Below are positions 26,397 to 34,584 of a stretch of 34,584 bases of DNA, in pieces (position 1 is the first letter of the stretch; each line of letters opens with the position of its first letter). The position numbers were made by a program, and so were the translations under genes. A model generated the notes under the pieces. That model searched no databases and was not told the DNA's origin. It was given only the letters and a program-made list of their open reading frames with translations. Origin of the DNA: Verrucomicrobiota bacterium (GTDB lineage Bacteria > Verrucomicrobiota > Verrucomicrobiia > Opitutales > Oceanipulchritudinaceae); contig JAJOKB010000075.1 of NCBI GenBank assembly GCA_021208135.1, positions 1-34,584 on the forward strand. The letters run 5' to 3'.

Positions 26397-29300
26397 ATGC
26401 ATTTGACCGATATTTTTATCCGGCGCCCGGTACTGGCAACGGTGGTCAGTCTCGTCATCGTCATCGCTGGTTTACAAGCGGTTTTTAGCTTGAATGTACG
26501 CCAGTATCCGCGCAGCGAGAACGCCTCTGTTACCGTTACCACCGTCTACATTGGAGCGGATGCTGAGTTGGTGCGCGGCTTTATTACCGTGCCTCTTGAA
26601 CGAGCCATTGCCGCCGCCGATGGCATTGATTTCATTCAATCGCAAAGTGCGCAAGGCCTATCCACCATAACGGCCCGATTGCGCTTGAATTACGATGCTA
26701 CCAAGGCCCTTGCGGAAATCAGCTCCAAGGTCAATCAGGTGCGCAACGATCTGCCGCCTGAAGCCGAGGTTCCGATTATCAACATCGAAGCTGCGGATTC
26801 GCAGTTTGCCAGTGCCTATCTGAGTTTTGCCGGAGCCGGACTGGAGCCTAATGAAATTACCGATTTCTTGGTTCGTGTCGTTCAGCCGAGACTGACTGCG
26901 TTGCCGGTGTGCAACGCGCCGAGATTCTCGGTGGGCGCACTTTTGCCATGCGCATTTGGCTGGATCCCGAGCTCATGGCAGCGCGCAAAATCAGTCCTGC
27001 TCAAGTGCGTAGAGCCTTGGCTGAGAACAACTTTCTGGCTGCTCCCGGAAGTACGCAGGGCGCTATGGTTGCGGTCAATCTCAGTACCAATACCGACCTG
27101 ACCTCCGTGGAGGAATTTCAAAATCTCGTCCTATTAAATGACAATGGCGCGTTTGTGCGTCTGCGCGACATCGCCACCGTGGTGTTGGGATCGGAATCCT
27201 CAGAAGCTGAGGTTGCGTTCAGTGGTGAGACCGCTGTTTTCATGGGCGTTTGGGTGCTGCCGAATGCCAATGCCATTGACGTTATAGGTTTGGTCCAGGA
27301 TGAGATGGCCGCTTTGCAGGCCGATCTTCCTCCCGGAATGCAAGCCAGAGTAGCCTTTGACGCCACCGCCTATATCAACGATGCCATCAATGAGGTAGTG
27401 CGTACCTTGTTTCTGACTCTCGGCATTGTCATCGTGGTGATTTTCTTTTTCATTGGCTCCCTGCGCGCGGTTTTGGTTCCGGTCATCGTCATTCCGATTG
27501 CGCTGATCGGGGCGTTTTTTTGTCATGCAGGTGTTGGGCTTTACCATTAACTTGCTGACGCTGTTGGCCATTGTATTAGCCGTCGGACTGGTAGTCGATG
27601 ATGCCATCGTTGTGTTGGAAAACGTTGAACGACACGTGAGTGATGGCATGAAGCCATTCGATGCTGCCATTCGTGGGGCGCGCGAATTGGTGGGTCCGAT
27701 TATCGCCATGAGTATTACCTTGGCTGCGGTCTATGCTCCCATCGGATTGCAGGGCGGGTTGACCGGATCTTTGTTCCGCGAGTTTGCGCTGACTCTCGCC
27801 GGAGCGGTTGTCATTTCCGGTATTGCTGCCCTTACGTTGTCGCCGATGATGTGTTCCAAGCTGCTTAAAAGCGCTGGTCGCAAGAGTCGCCTGAGCACTA
27901 AAATTGATGAGGGTTTTATCAGTTTTCGTCGATTTTATGGGCGGATTCTGGATCACACTTTGCAATACCGACCAGCGATGTATGTGCTCTGGATTGGACT
28001 GACCTCGTTGGCATTGCTCATGTATCAGATGTCCCCTAAAGAGTTGGCTCCTACCGAGGATCAGGGGGTGATCTTCGGCATTGTCGATGCACCGGCCAAC
28101 AACACTCTGGAGACGACTGCCGCAGCTACGCGCGCAGCATTTGAGGTGTTCAGATCGGTTCCCGAAATGGATTATACCTTTCAAATTACGTTCCCCACAG
28201 GAGGGTTTGGCGGTATGATTGTCAGGCCCTGGGGAGAACGTACCCGCAGCATTTTTCAAATTCAACCGGATGTGCAGGTCGGTCTGGCAGAATTACCGGC
28301 AATCCGCAAATTCCCGGTTTTGCCACCGGCACTTCCGGGCGGTGGGACTTTTCCTGTGGAATTCGTGATTTCCTCGACAGCTGAACCAGCGGAAATTTTG
28401 ACTTTTGCAGAAACCTTGCAAATGGCTGCTGCCCGCAGTGGTAAGTTTGCCTTTCCGCCGCTGATCGATACCACTATTGATTTGCCGCAAACCCGCTTGA
28501 TTTTTGATCGCGACAAGGTGGCTGCGCTCGGACTCAACATGGCCGTAGTCGGCCAAGAAGTGACCGCGATGATTGGCGGCAATTTTGTCAATCGCTTCAA
28601 TATCTCTGGTCGCAGCTATCGGGTGATCCCACAAATTGAACGGTTATCAAGACTCAATGCAGACCAAGTCCTGGATATTTACCTGTCTCTACCCGACGGA
28701 TCTCTTTTGCCCTTAAGATCCATTGCCACCCTTGAGACCAGTGCTCAACCCCGTTCTTTGAATCGCTTTCAGCAGCTCAATTCAGTGACCTTAAGCGGCG
28801 TTGCCATCCGGCCTTTGGATGAGGCTCTGACCTTCCTCGAGACTGAGGCTGCCGGAATTTTGCCACAGGGTTATGTGCTTGATTACACGGGTCAATCCAG
28901 GCAATTGCGCCAGGAGGGGGATCGGTTCCTGTTCACATTCATGCTGGCATCAGTGCTTATTTTCCTCGTCCTCGCGGCTCAGTTTAATTCATTCCGCGAT
29001 CCATTCATCATTTTGGGCGGTTCGGCACCCTTGGCCATGTTTGGTGCTCTGATCGTCACCTTTCTCAAGATGCCCAATCCCAATTTGGCTTCCTGGACGG
29101 ACAGTTTTACCACCACACTCAATATCTACTCGCAGATCGGCCTGGTCACCCTCGTTGGTTTGATTGCCAAAAATGGCATTCTGATCGTGCAGTTCGCCAA
29201 CGTTCTACAAATTGAGGGTAATAGCAAACTGGAGGCAATTAAACGAGCTGCGCGCATTCGTTTGCGGCCAATTTTAATGACCTCACTGGCAACGGTTTTT

Positions 29301-29480
29301 GGTTTGTTCCCTTTGATCATGGTTACTGGGGCCGGTGCTGCTGCCCGCAACAGTATCGGCTTGGTGTTGGTGACCGGTATGCTGATCGGAACTCTATTCA
29401 CCTTATTCGTGGTACCTTCGTTGTACATGCTGATAGCCAAGGACTACAAAAACACTCAAAACGAATCCAATCATGAATAA
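26397..29480 (+). CDS. RND multidrug efflux permease, HAE1 family (frameshifted)
   Basis: An inner-membrane proton-driven pump of about 1027 aa, the normal size of AcrB/MexB-type transporters. It opens with MHLTDIFIRRPVLATVVSLVIV. The periplasmic loop has VYIGADAELVRGFITVPLERAI and later WVLPNANAIDVIGLVQDEM. The proton-relay helix carries the AcrB-like Asp pair in GLVVDDAIVVLENVERH, and the helix with the relay Lys is VTLVGLIAKNGILIVQFAN. The C-terminal half has VLAAQFNSFRDPFIILGGSAPLAM and ends near LFVVPSLYML. Two indels are present: a missing G near 26907 (corrected GVQRAEILGGRTFAMRIW) and an extra T in T7 (27515-27521; corrected AFFVMQVLGFTINLLTLLA). Start is ATG 26397. Substrate cannot be predicted. 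Its stop overlaps the start of the peptidase gene by eight bases. Confidence 0.92.
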
Positions 29481-31368
29481 AGTGCGCTATCTGCTCGCTA
29501 CCATATTGACCATGAACTGTTTAGCATCCCACTTTGCCACAGCTGAACAACCCGAGGGCGGGTCTCCTCAACGGAGTTCAATGCAGCAACACGAACCCAT
29601 TGTGTGGGACTTGACCTTGCTGTATGCCACCGAAGAAGACTGGCAAGCGGATCGTCTCCGCTTTGACCGCAGTCCGGCAGAGTTTCAGGCATTCAGGGGC
29701 AGGTTAGGCGAGGGTGCTCCCGTGTTGGCAGACGCCTTGGAAACTGTGTTTGGCACTTTTCGTGACTTTTGGCGGTTCAGTACCTACGCCAGCCTGTTGC
29801 GTTCGGAAAATGCCAGGGATGCAGCTAATGTTGAGCGCAGCCAACTGGTTTCCATGATTGCGACCAACATGTGGAGTGCCCGCAGTTTTCTGGAACCTGA
29901 ACTGCTGGCGCTCGGTGAAGCAACAATAGCTGATTTTCTTGCCACCGAACCGCGCCTGGAAATCTTTCGTTTCTATCTGGAGAATTTGATCAGGCGACAG
30001 CCGCATACTCTGGGTGCGGAGGCAGAACAAGTTTTGTCCTTATTGAGTCCAATTTCAGGTGCCCCGCAAAGCGTATTCAGTTTATTGACCAATTCGGATA
30101 TGCGGTGGCCGGTGGTCACACTGAGCGATGGTACTGAGGCAGAGTTAACCCAACCTGGCTACGCACGCTTCAGAGCGGTTGACAACCGTGATGATCGCGA
30201 GCTTGTGTTCCGCACATATTGGGGCTTTTTGCGCAATTACGAATCCACCTTGGGCAATACCTATTTTCACAATGTCCAAGGCGCAGTTTTGAATGCTCGC
30301 GCCCGCAATCATCCCACGGCCTTGTCACAGCGTTTTTTCCGCGAAAATCTTCCGGTTGAGGTTTACACCCAATTGCTGGATCAGGTACATGCCGGTTTGC
30401 CCCTAATGCACAGGTATCTTGAGTTGCGCCGCAAGGTGATGGGTGTGGAGACTCTGTACTATCATGATATCTACAATTCTCTGGTCGAGAAGGAGATGGA
30501 TTTTGATTTTGCCACCGCAGCCGATCTGACTCTGCGCTCGGCAGCACCCCTGGGAGCGGAATACGTGGCAAAATTGGCTGCCGGTTTGGCAGGTCCCTAT
30601 ACCCACGTCTATCCGCAGCCTGGCAAAGCCCCCGGTGCTTTTATGTCGGGAGCCGTTGTCGATGCCATCCCTATATTCTAATGAATTTTGATGGTTCCTT
30701 TGAAAACGTGTCCACACTGGCTCATGAATGGGGCCACGCCATTCACTCACTCTACAGCAATAGCACGCAACCTTACACAACCGCCCGCTATTCTTTGTTT
30801 ATTGCTGAAATTGCCGCATTCACAAATGAACTGTTGCTTAGTGATTACATGTTGCGCAACGCGACTAACGATGAAGAACGGATCTATTTTCTAAATCACG
30901 CCATTGACCGCATTCGCGGGGCATTTTTTTCGACAGGCTAAGTTTGCTGAGTTTGAGTACCGCGCTCACGCTGCTGTGGAGGCAGGACAACCTCTTTCCG
31001 GCCAACGCCTGAGCGCCATGTACGGGGAGTTGTTGCGGCAATATTTTGGCCATGATGCGGGTGTCATGCATATCCATCCCGAATACCACAATGAGTGGGC
31101 CATCATTCCCCATTTCTACAGTAATTTTTACGTGTATAATTACTCCACCTCCATGGCTGGCGCGGCCTTTTTTGCCGAAGGTTTGCTGGCGGGCGATGCA
31201 AATACACTCGCCAGTTATCTCGAGGTATTGCGCGCCGGTGGTTCTGATCATCCTGTTGAGATCTTGCGTGCCGCTGGCCTCGACATGACTGGTCCCGCCG
31301 CCTACGAAGCTTTAATGCGCCTATTCAACCGGAAATTGAACGAGTTGGAACAGTTACTGGTACCCTGA
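29473..31368 (+). CDS. Exported oligoendopeptidase F-like M3 metallopeptidase (frameshifted)
   Basis: A zinc metallopeptidase of the M3 family, about 631 aa, cleaving oligopeptides. The zinc site is AHEWGHAIHSLY (HExxH) with the third ligand region in IAEIAAFTNELLLSDY. Further family motifs are WDLTLLYATEEDWQAD near the start, PYTHVYPQPGKAPGAFMSG before the active site and MHIHPEYHNEWAIIPHFYSNFYVYNYSTS after it. An N-terminal segment (YLLATILTMNCLASHFATAEQ) looks like a signal peptide, so the protein is probably periplasmic, unlike the usually cytosolic PepF. Two indels: a missing C at 30665-30666 (corrected DAHPYILMNFDGS) and an extra T in T7 (30924-30930; corrected GAFFRQAKFAEFEY). It lies between the RND pump and the TolC-like gene and starts within the last codons of the pump gene. 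Confidence 0.9.
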
Positions 31369-31437
31369 TCGGGGAGATATTCAATAAATCGTCATTGTCA
31401 TTCAGGGAATTCTGCGAAACATTCAGTTGATTATATT

Positions 31438-32751
31438 ATGCCATTTGCAGCCAAAGTTTTCATTCGAAGTTTTATCACCTTGGGTATCTGCCTGAGTGCG
31501 ACACCCTTGCTTTCCGCCAACGCCATAGATCTCAATCTGCGATCGGCTATGGAACGCGCGAGTCAGGCTAACATCAACCTCTTGCTCGAACAGGAAAATG
31601 TGGTGACCGCCCAACAGGAGCGGGCGCGCACACGCTCCAATTTACTGCCCTCAGTCGATTTGATTGCCGGACAGTCGCGCAGCAGCGGTATGGTCAATGG
31701 TTTGGTCGGTCCCGAGCGTATGTACAGCAGTCGCTTTGAAGCCTTATTACGCGGCAGATTAAGCCTGTTTGATGTCACTAACCACGCCAATGATCGGGTT
31801 GCCCGTTTTAATGTGGAGATTGCCGATTTGAATCTCGAAAATACCGCGCAATCCGTCTGGCAAAGTATTGGTAGCGCATATTTTTCGCACCTGCGCAATG
31901 TGAGCAGGTTGGAGTTATTGCAAGTCATTCGCGAACGGGATACGGTACTGCTCGACTTGTCGCGCAATCAGTTTGAAGCCGGTGCGGCAACTTCGATTGA
32001 TGTTACCAGAGCAGAAGTTCAATTAGCCGATACCGAGTTATCCATTCTGCGACAGGAAACTTTGGTTTATCAATCGGAGCTGGCCCTCAAGCGGTTGCTG
32101 AACTTGCAACTGGAAGCACCTTTGAACCTGCAACCATTTCCTATCACGGAAAGAAATCCTCAAGCCTTCCAGAGTGCCATGTTGCTGCGGGCTGCTGAAC
32201 AACGTCCCGATCTCAGAGCCGCTAAACTCACTTTGGAACGCAATCGCGTGGCTCGGCGCGCCGCTGGTCTGGAGCGCTTGCCATCGCTTGAATTGACTGG
32301 TGATTACGGTTTTGGTGGTCGCGATCCCGGCAGTGATCTTGACGAGCAGTGGCGCATTGCGCTCGGTTTCAGTATGCCTTTGTTTGATGGTTTTCGCATT
32401 CGCGCCAACCGACTTCAGGCTGATTCCTTGATCCGTCGCCAAGAGGCTATCGTCGATGATCTGATGCAGCAGTTGGAAGCGGACTTGCGGTTTGACTTGC
32501 GCGACATCATTTCGACCTGGCAGCAAATTCAGGTCGCGCAAAAGCGGGTTGATTTGAGTGAGCGTGAATACCGCTTGGCTCAGACGCGGTTTCAGGAAGG
32601 AGTGGCCGACAATCGCGATGTTGTCGATGCCCAAGCCCGGTTGGCGAATGCGCAGGAGGGTTTGATCGAAGCGGAATTTGCCTACAAAATAGCGCTGCTT
32701 TCCTTCGCCCGCAGCAGGGGCGATGTGCTCAGCATTCTCGATTTCCAGTAA
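31438..32751 (+). CDS. TolC-family outer-membrane efflux channel
   Basis: An outer-membrane factor of 437 aa that completes a tripartite RND pump with the upstream adaptor and permease. A signal peptide (FITLGICLSATPLLSANA) is followed by a repeated helical hairpin architecture. The two halves of the TolC fold are visible: NLRSAMERASQANINLLLEQENV ... RSNLLPSVDLIAGQSR ... SYFSHLRN-type helices in the first half, then LLRAAEQRPDLRAAKLTLERNRV ... LPSLELTGDYGFGGRDPG and YRLAQTRFQEGVADNRDVVDAQARL in the second. It starts 69 bases after the peptidase gene. A TATATT lies directly before the ATG, but I cannot find a -35 at the proper distance, so an independent promoter is not established. Intact; the C-terminus is short and ends at the second helical hairpin. 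Confidence 0.9.
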   Translation: MPFAAKVFIRSFITLGICLSATPLLSANAIDLNLRSAMERASQANINLLLEQENVVTAQQERARTRSNLLPSVDLIAGQSRSSGMVNGLVGPERMYSSRFEALLRGRLSLFDVTNHANDRVARFNVEIADLNLENTAQSVWQSIGSAYFSHLRNVSRLELLQVIRERDTVLLDLSRNQFEAGAATSIDVTRAEVQLADTELSILRQETLVYQSELALKRLLNLQLEAPLNLQPFPITERNPQAFQSAMLLRAAEQRPDLRAAKLTLERNRVARRAAGLERLPSLELTGDYGFGGRDPGSDLDEQWRIALGFSMPLFDGFRIRANRLQADSLIRRQEAIVDDLMQQLEADLRFDLRDIISTWQQIQVAQKRVDLSEREYRLAQTRFQEGVADNRDVVDAQARLANAQEGLIEAEFAYKIALLSFARSRGDVLSILDFQ

Positions 32752-32754
32752 CCC

Positions 32755-33351
32755 GTGCCCGCTGCGAAGTTAATCCTTGCTTCAGCCTCGCCGAGGCGGC
32801 GTGAGCTATTGGCGTCACTCGGGGTCGATTTCATTGTTGAGACTGCCGATGTCGTGGAGTGGGAGGCGGAGTCAGCAGATCCAGCACAGCTAGTGCAACA
32901 CAATGCACGGATCAAAGCGGAGGCCGTGGCCCGCAAATTCCCCGATTATTGGGTTTTAGGAGCAGATACCACTGTTGCTCTGGAACATCTGGTCTTGAAC
33001 AAACCTGTGAATCATGAGGATGCGGTCCGCATGTTGTCTTCATTGTCCGGACGGGAACACCGGGTTCTCACGGCTGTCTGCCTGCACCACTACCGGCTGG
33101 ATAAGTCTTTGGAGTGGGTGGATGTAAGTCACGTTCGATTTCGCAGTTTGGATCGGACTGCCATCGAACATTATATGGGTTTGGTACACGTATTCGATAA
33201 AGCCGGAGCCTATGCTTTTCAGGAACACGGAGCTTTGATTATTGAAAGTTTTTCCGGATCCCGCAGCAATATTATTGGATTACCTGTGGAGTCACTGCAA
33301 CCAAAGCTGGTCGAGGTGGGGTTAATAGGTGGGAAGCATGCAGGAAATTGA
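32755..33351 (+). CDS. maf: Maf-family nucleoside triphosphate pyrophosphatase
   Basis: A 198-aa house-cleaning enzyme that hydrolyses non-canonical or pyrimidine nucleoside triphosphates to monophosphates in the cytosol. The N-terminal signature LILASASPRRRELLASLGVDF is nearly exact for the family. It is followed by NARIKAEAVARKFPDYWVLGADTTV with the catalytic Asp, KPVNHEDAVRMLSSLSGREHRVLTAVCL and AGAYAFQEHGALIIESFSGSRSNIIGLP. The start is GTG at 32755, three bases after the TolC stop, since no ATG precedes the signature. The Maf subclass (dTTP/UTP or m7GTP) was not resolved, although the SFSGSRSNIIGLP ending is common to both. Intact; overlaps the next gene by 14 bases if that starts at 33338. 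Confidence 0.92.
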   Translation: MPAAKLILASASPRRRELLASLGVDFIVETADVVEWEAESADPAQLVQHNARIKAEAVARKFPDYWVLGADTTVALEHLVLNKPVNHEDAVRMLSSLSGREHRVLTAVCLHHYRLDKSLEWVDVSHVRFRSLDRTAIEHYMGLVHVFDKAGAYAFQEHGALIIESFSGSRSNIIGLPVESLQPKLVEVGLIGGKHAGN

Positions 33352-34444
33352 TTCAACCAACCGTCTGTCCTGGAGTCGCGAGCCGCGCGATCCTGATGGC
33401 ATTGCGTTGGCAGTACTGCTTACTTTATTTGCCCACTTGGCGTTGTTTTGGGTCACACCCGAAAGGTTTGTTTTGCCCGGCCCGGAAGAGGCGCGGGCTC
33501 AGCCCGTCTGGATTGTATTTGCTGAACCGGAGGAGGAGCCAGACCCGGTAATGGAAGAAGAGCGCCGTTTTGTGATGGCACCTGCGGATGTTCCCGAGGA
33601 ACGTCCGGAACCCACGCCCAATTTTTCCGACCGGTTTCAGGTGGCTGCCCAACCAGAGGAAGCACCGCCCAGCGAAACCAACGATCCGATGGTCGAAGGC
33701 GATGAACCTGACTCCAATCGTATTGTTCAAGGCAATCCCTTTGAAGATCCTTCTCTGCAACCGCCCTCTGCAGCAGCAGAAGCCGGTCAAAGTCCGCAAC
33801 AACAGTTGGAAGCGGCACCAGCAGTTGCTTCGCAACAACCCCCTGCCCAGCAATTGCCATCCTGGCAACGCGAGCTCGACGAGGGGCCTGAAGTTGTCGA
33901 GCAGCCGGATGTCAGCGACGTCCCAACTCAGGAAACTATTCCTGATGCTGCCACCGTTGCCGAGGTGACGAGCGACATGGACGGTAGTGGTGATGCCACC
34001 GTCACATTGCCGCCACAGGTCAGCAGTGAGCAGGGACTGCAACCGCGGCCGCGCATGAGGGTTCAGCGTGACACCTCCTTTGGGCCGATCCGCGATTCAA
34101 CCAGAGGCGCTATCAGAGTCGGCAATTTGGCCTTTGACGCTGAGCATTCTGAGTTTGGTGAATATTGGCGCCGGGTCGCTGAAGTCATTGAAGCGCGCTG
34201 GCGCAGCATTCTTTTTTCCACCCGCGCAGTCGCCTACAGCGGCAATCGCGTTACGGTCGAATTTTTCATTACCAGAGAGGGTAATGTGGAGGATGTGCGA
34301 ATTCTAGGATCCGACGCCAACAGGTTGGCAGAGACCATTTCTATCGATGCCATTACCAGTGAGGCACCGTTTTTTCGCTGGTCTCCAGAAATGATCCTTT
34401 CCATGGGAGAGCGGACCAGCGCCCGAATCACCTTCATCTATTGA
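33338..34444 (+). CDS. TonB/TolA-like energy-transducer family protein
   Basis: A protein of about 368 aa with the TonB/TolA layout. One N-terminal membrane helix (GIALAVLLTLFAHLALFWVTP) is followed by a long disordered linker of about 200 residues rich in Pro, Glu, Gln and Ala. The C-terminal domain of about 100 residues has EYWRRVAEVIEARWRSILFST, NRVTVEFFITREGNVEDVRIL and a final strand (SARITFIY). The C-terminal domain resembles the TonB C-terminal or TolA-III fold in pattern but not in any diagnostic short motif. I prefer ATG 33338 (MQEIDSTNRL) over GTG 33329. It overlaps maf by 14 bases. No exbB, exbD, tolQ or tolR is seen in the window, so its power source must be elsewhere. Intact. Confidence 0.7.
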   Translation: MQEIDSTNRLSWSREPRDPDGIALAVLLTLFAHLALFWVTPERFVLPGPEEARAQPVWIVFAEPEEEPDPVMEEERRFVMAPADVPEERPEPTPNFSDRFQVAAQPEEAPPSETNDPMVEGDEPDSNRIVQGNPFEDPSLQPPSAAAEAGQSPQQQLEAAPAVASQQPPAQQLPSWQRELDEGPEVVEQPDVSDVPTQETIPDAATVAEVTSDMDGSGDATVTLPPQVSSEQGLQPRPRMRVQRDTSFGPIRDSTRGAIRVGNLAFDAEHSEFGEYWRRVAEVIEARWRSILFSTRAVAYSGNRVTVEFFITREGNVEDVRILGSDANRLAETISIDAITSEAPFFRWSPEMILSMGERTSARITFIY

Positions 34445-34514
34445 ATCCTTTGGCGCACAATGTTCTCCGAGGGGCCTTGACGTTATCGGGCAATCTCAGA
34501 TTGGATGGGTGGGT

Positions 34515-34584
34515 ATGATCGATGTTTTGGATTTGGATGCCTTGCGCAATTGGAATTTCACCGGAACGGCCCTGGCGGTTGTTG
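34515..34584 (+). CDS. aroE: Probable shikimate dehydrogenase, 5' end only
   Basis: Only the first 23 codons are inside the window. They read MIDVLDLDALRNWN followed by FTGTALAVV, which matches the start of shikimate dehydrogenases that begin with a short leader before the LAVxGxPIxHS strand. The gene is cut by the window end before the diagnostic SxS motif, so the call is provisional. If right, the enzyme reduces 3-dehydroshikimate in aromatic amino-acid synthesis. It follows the TonB-like gene by 70 bases; GGGTGGGT just before the ATG is a weak ribosome binding site. Confidence 0.45.
   Translation, partial: MIDVLDLDALRNWNFTGTALAVV

Noticed and set aside
27576-28265. Long - strand frames, for example over the RND pump, the TolC gene (32038-32634) and the TonB-like gene (33425-34042)
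   Set aside because: They are antisense to genes with strong family motifs and show no recognisable domain or start signals.
31432-31437. TATATT directly before the TolC-family start as a -10 element
   Set aside because: No -35 hexamer lies 16-18 bases upstream, and the position would place the transcription start inside the coding sequence.
1-34584. CRISPR array, insertion sequence, prophage or defence island
   Set aside because: No regularly spaced repeats, transposase, integrase, phage structural or known defence motifs were seen.

Overview
The window is 34.6 kb of ordinary-looking bacterial chromosome with moderate GC and dense gene packing. It runs mostly on the + strand, with one - strand block at 19.1-20.6 kb and one tiny - strand gene near 7.0 kb. 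It suggests a Gram-negative, diderm bacterium of the PVC group, most likely a Verrucomicrobiota (Opitutae-like) lineage. The support is a TIGR03790-family protein, a pseudopilin trio of the kind seen in Verrucomicrobiota, a DUF4013 membrane protein, a propeller sensor kinase and a meso-DAP-type MurE. This placement is an inference from gene content, not a phylogeny. I see no insertion sequence, prophage, CRISPR array, rRNA or tRNA.

Layout. 1-954: C-terminal part of a 2-oxo-acid dehydrogenase E2. 1039-4848: a tight operon of a CNNM/CBS membrane protein, lgt, a REC-PP2C-HATPase protein and a STAS anti-anti-sigma factor. 5057-7011: a SulP anion transporter, converging on an unannotated 50-aa gene (6955-7107, - strand) across a shared hairpin. 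7268-10490: LysM protein, ParB and a CBS/DRTGG family II pyrophosphatase. 10648-14506: infC, a TIGR03790 protein and murE. 14528-17703: a propeller histidine kinase with a promoter placed for leaderless translation. 17839-18956: a RibB fused to a GTP-cyclohydrolase-II-like domain that has lost its zinc and catalytic motifs (RibBX type). 19111-20577 (- strand): DUF4013 protein, FmdB zinc ribbon and an anchored protein of unknown function. 20601-21491: a polyprenyl diphosphate synthase. 21622-25162: three pilin-like/PilX-like genes. 25266-34584: RND adaptor, RND pump, exported M3 peptidase, TolC-type channel, Maf, a TonB/TolA-like protein and the start of a probable aroE.

The most important caveat is that about half of the protein genes are interrupted by single-base indels, roughly 25 in total. 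Many lie in homopolymer runs: an extra base in runs of 5-8, a missing base in short C or G runs. They hit essential genes (lgt, murE, ribB, parB) as readily as accessory ones. In each gene where I corrected the indels, the length returns to a multiple of three and the family motifs join up. This looks like uncorrected sequencing error in a draft or metagenomic assembly, not gene decay. I therefore annotate the restored genes across the breaks and state where each break lies.

Functionally the window combines envelope maintenance (lgt, murE, LysM, RND/TolC, TonB-like), chromosome partitioning (parB), translation (infC), cofactor and isoprenoid synthesis (RibBX, IspA-type) and signalling (partner-switching module, sensor kinase). 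The items most worth a second look are the 50-aa small gene, the HsbR/HsbA-like partner-switching pair, the degenerate GCH2 half of RibBX, the two leaderless-promoter arrangements and the exported peptidase placed between an RND pump and its outer-membrane channel.
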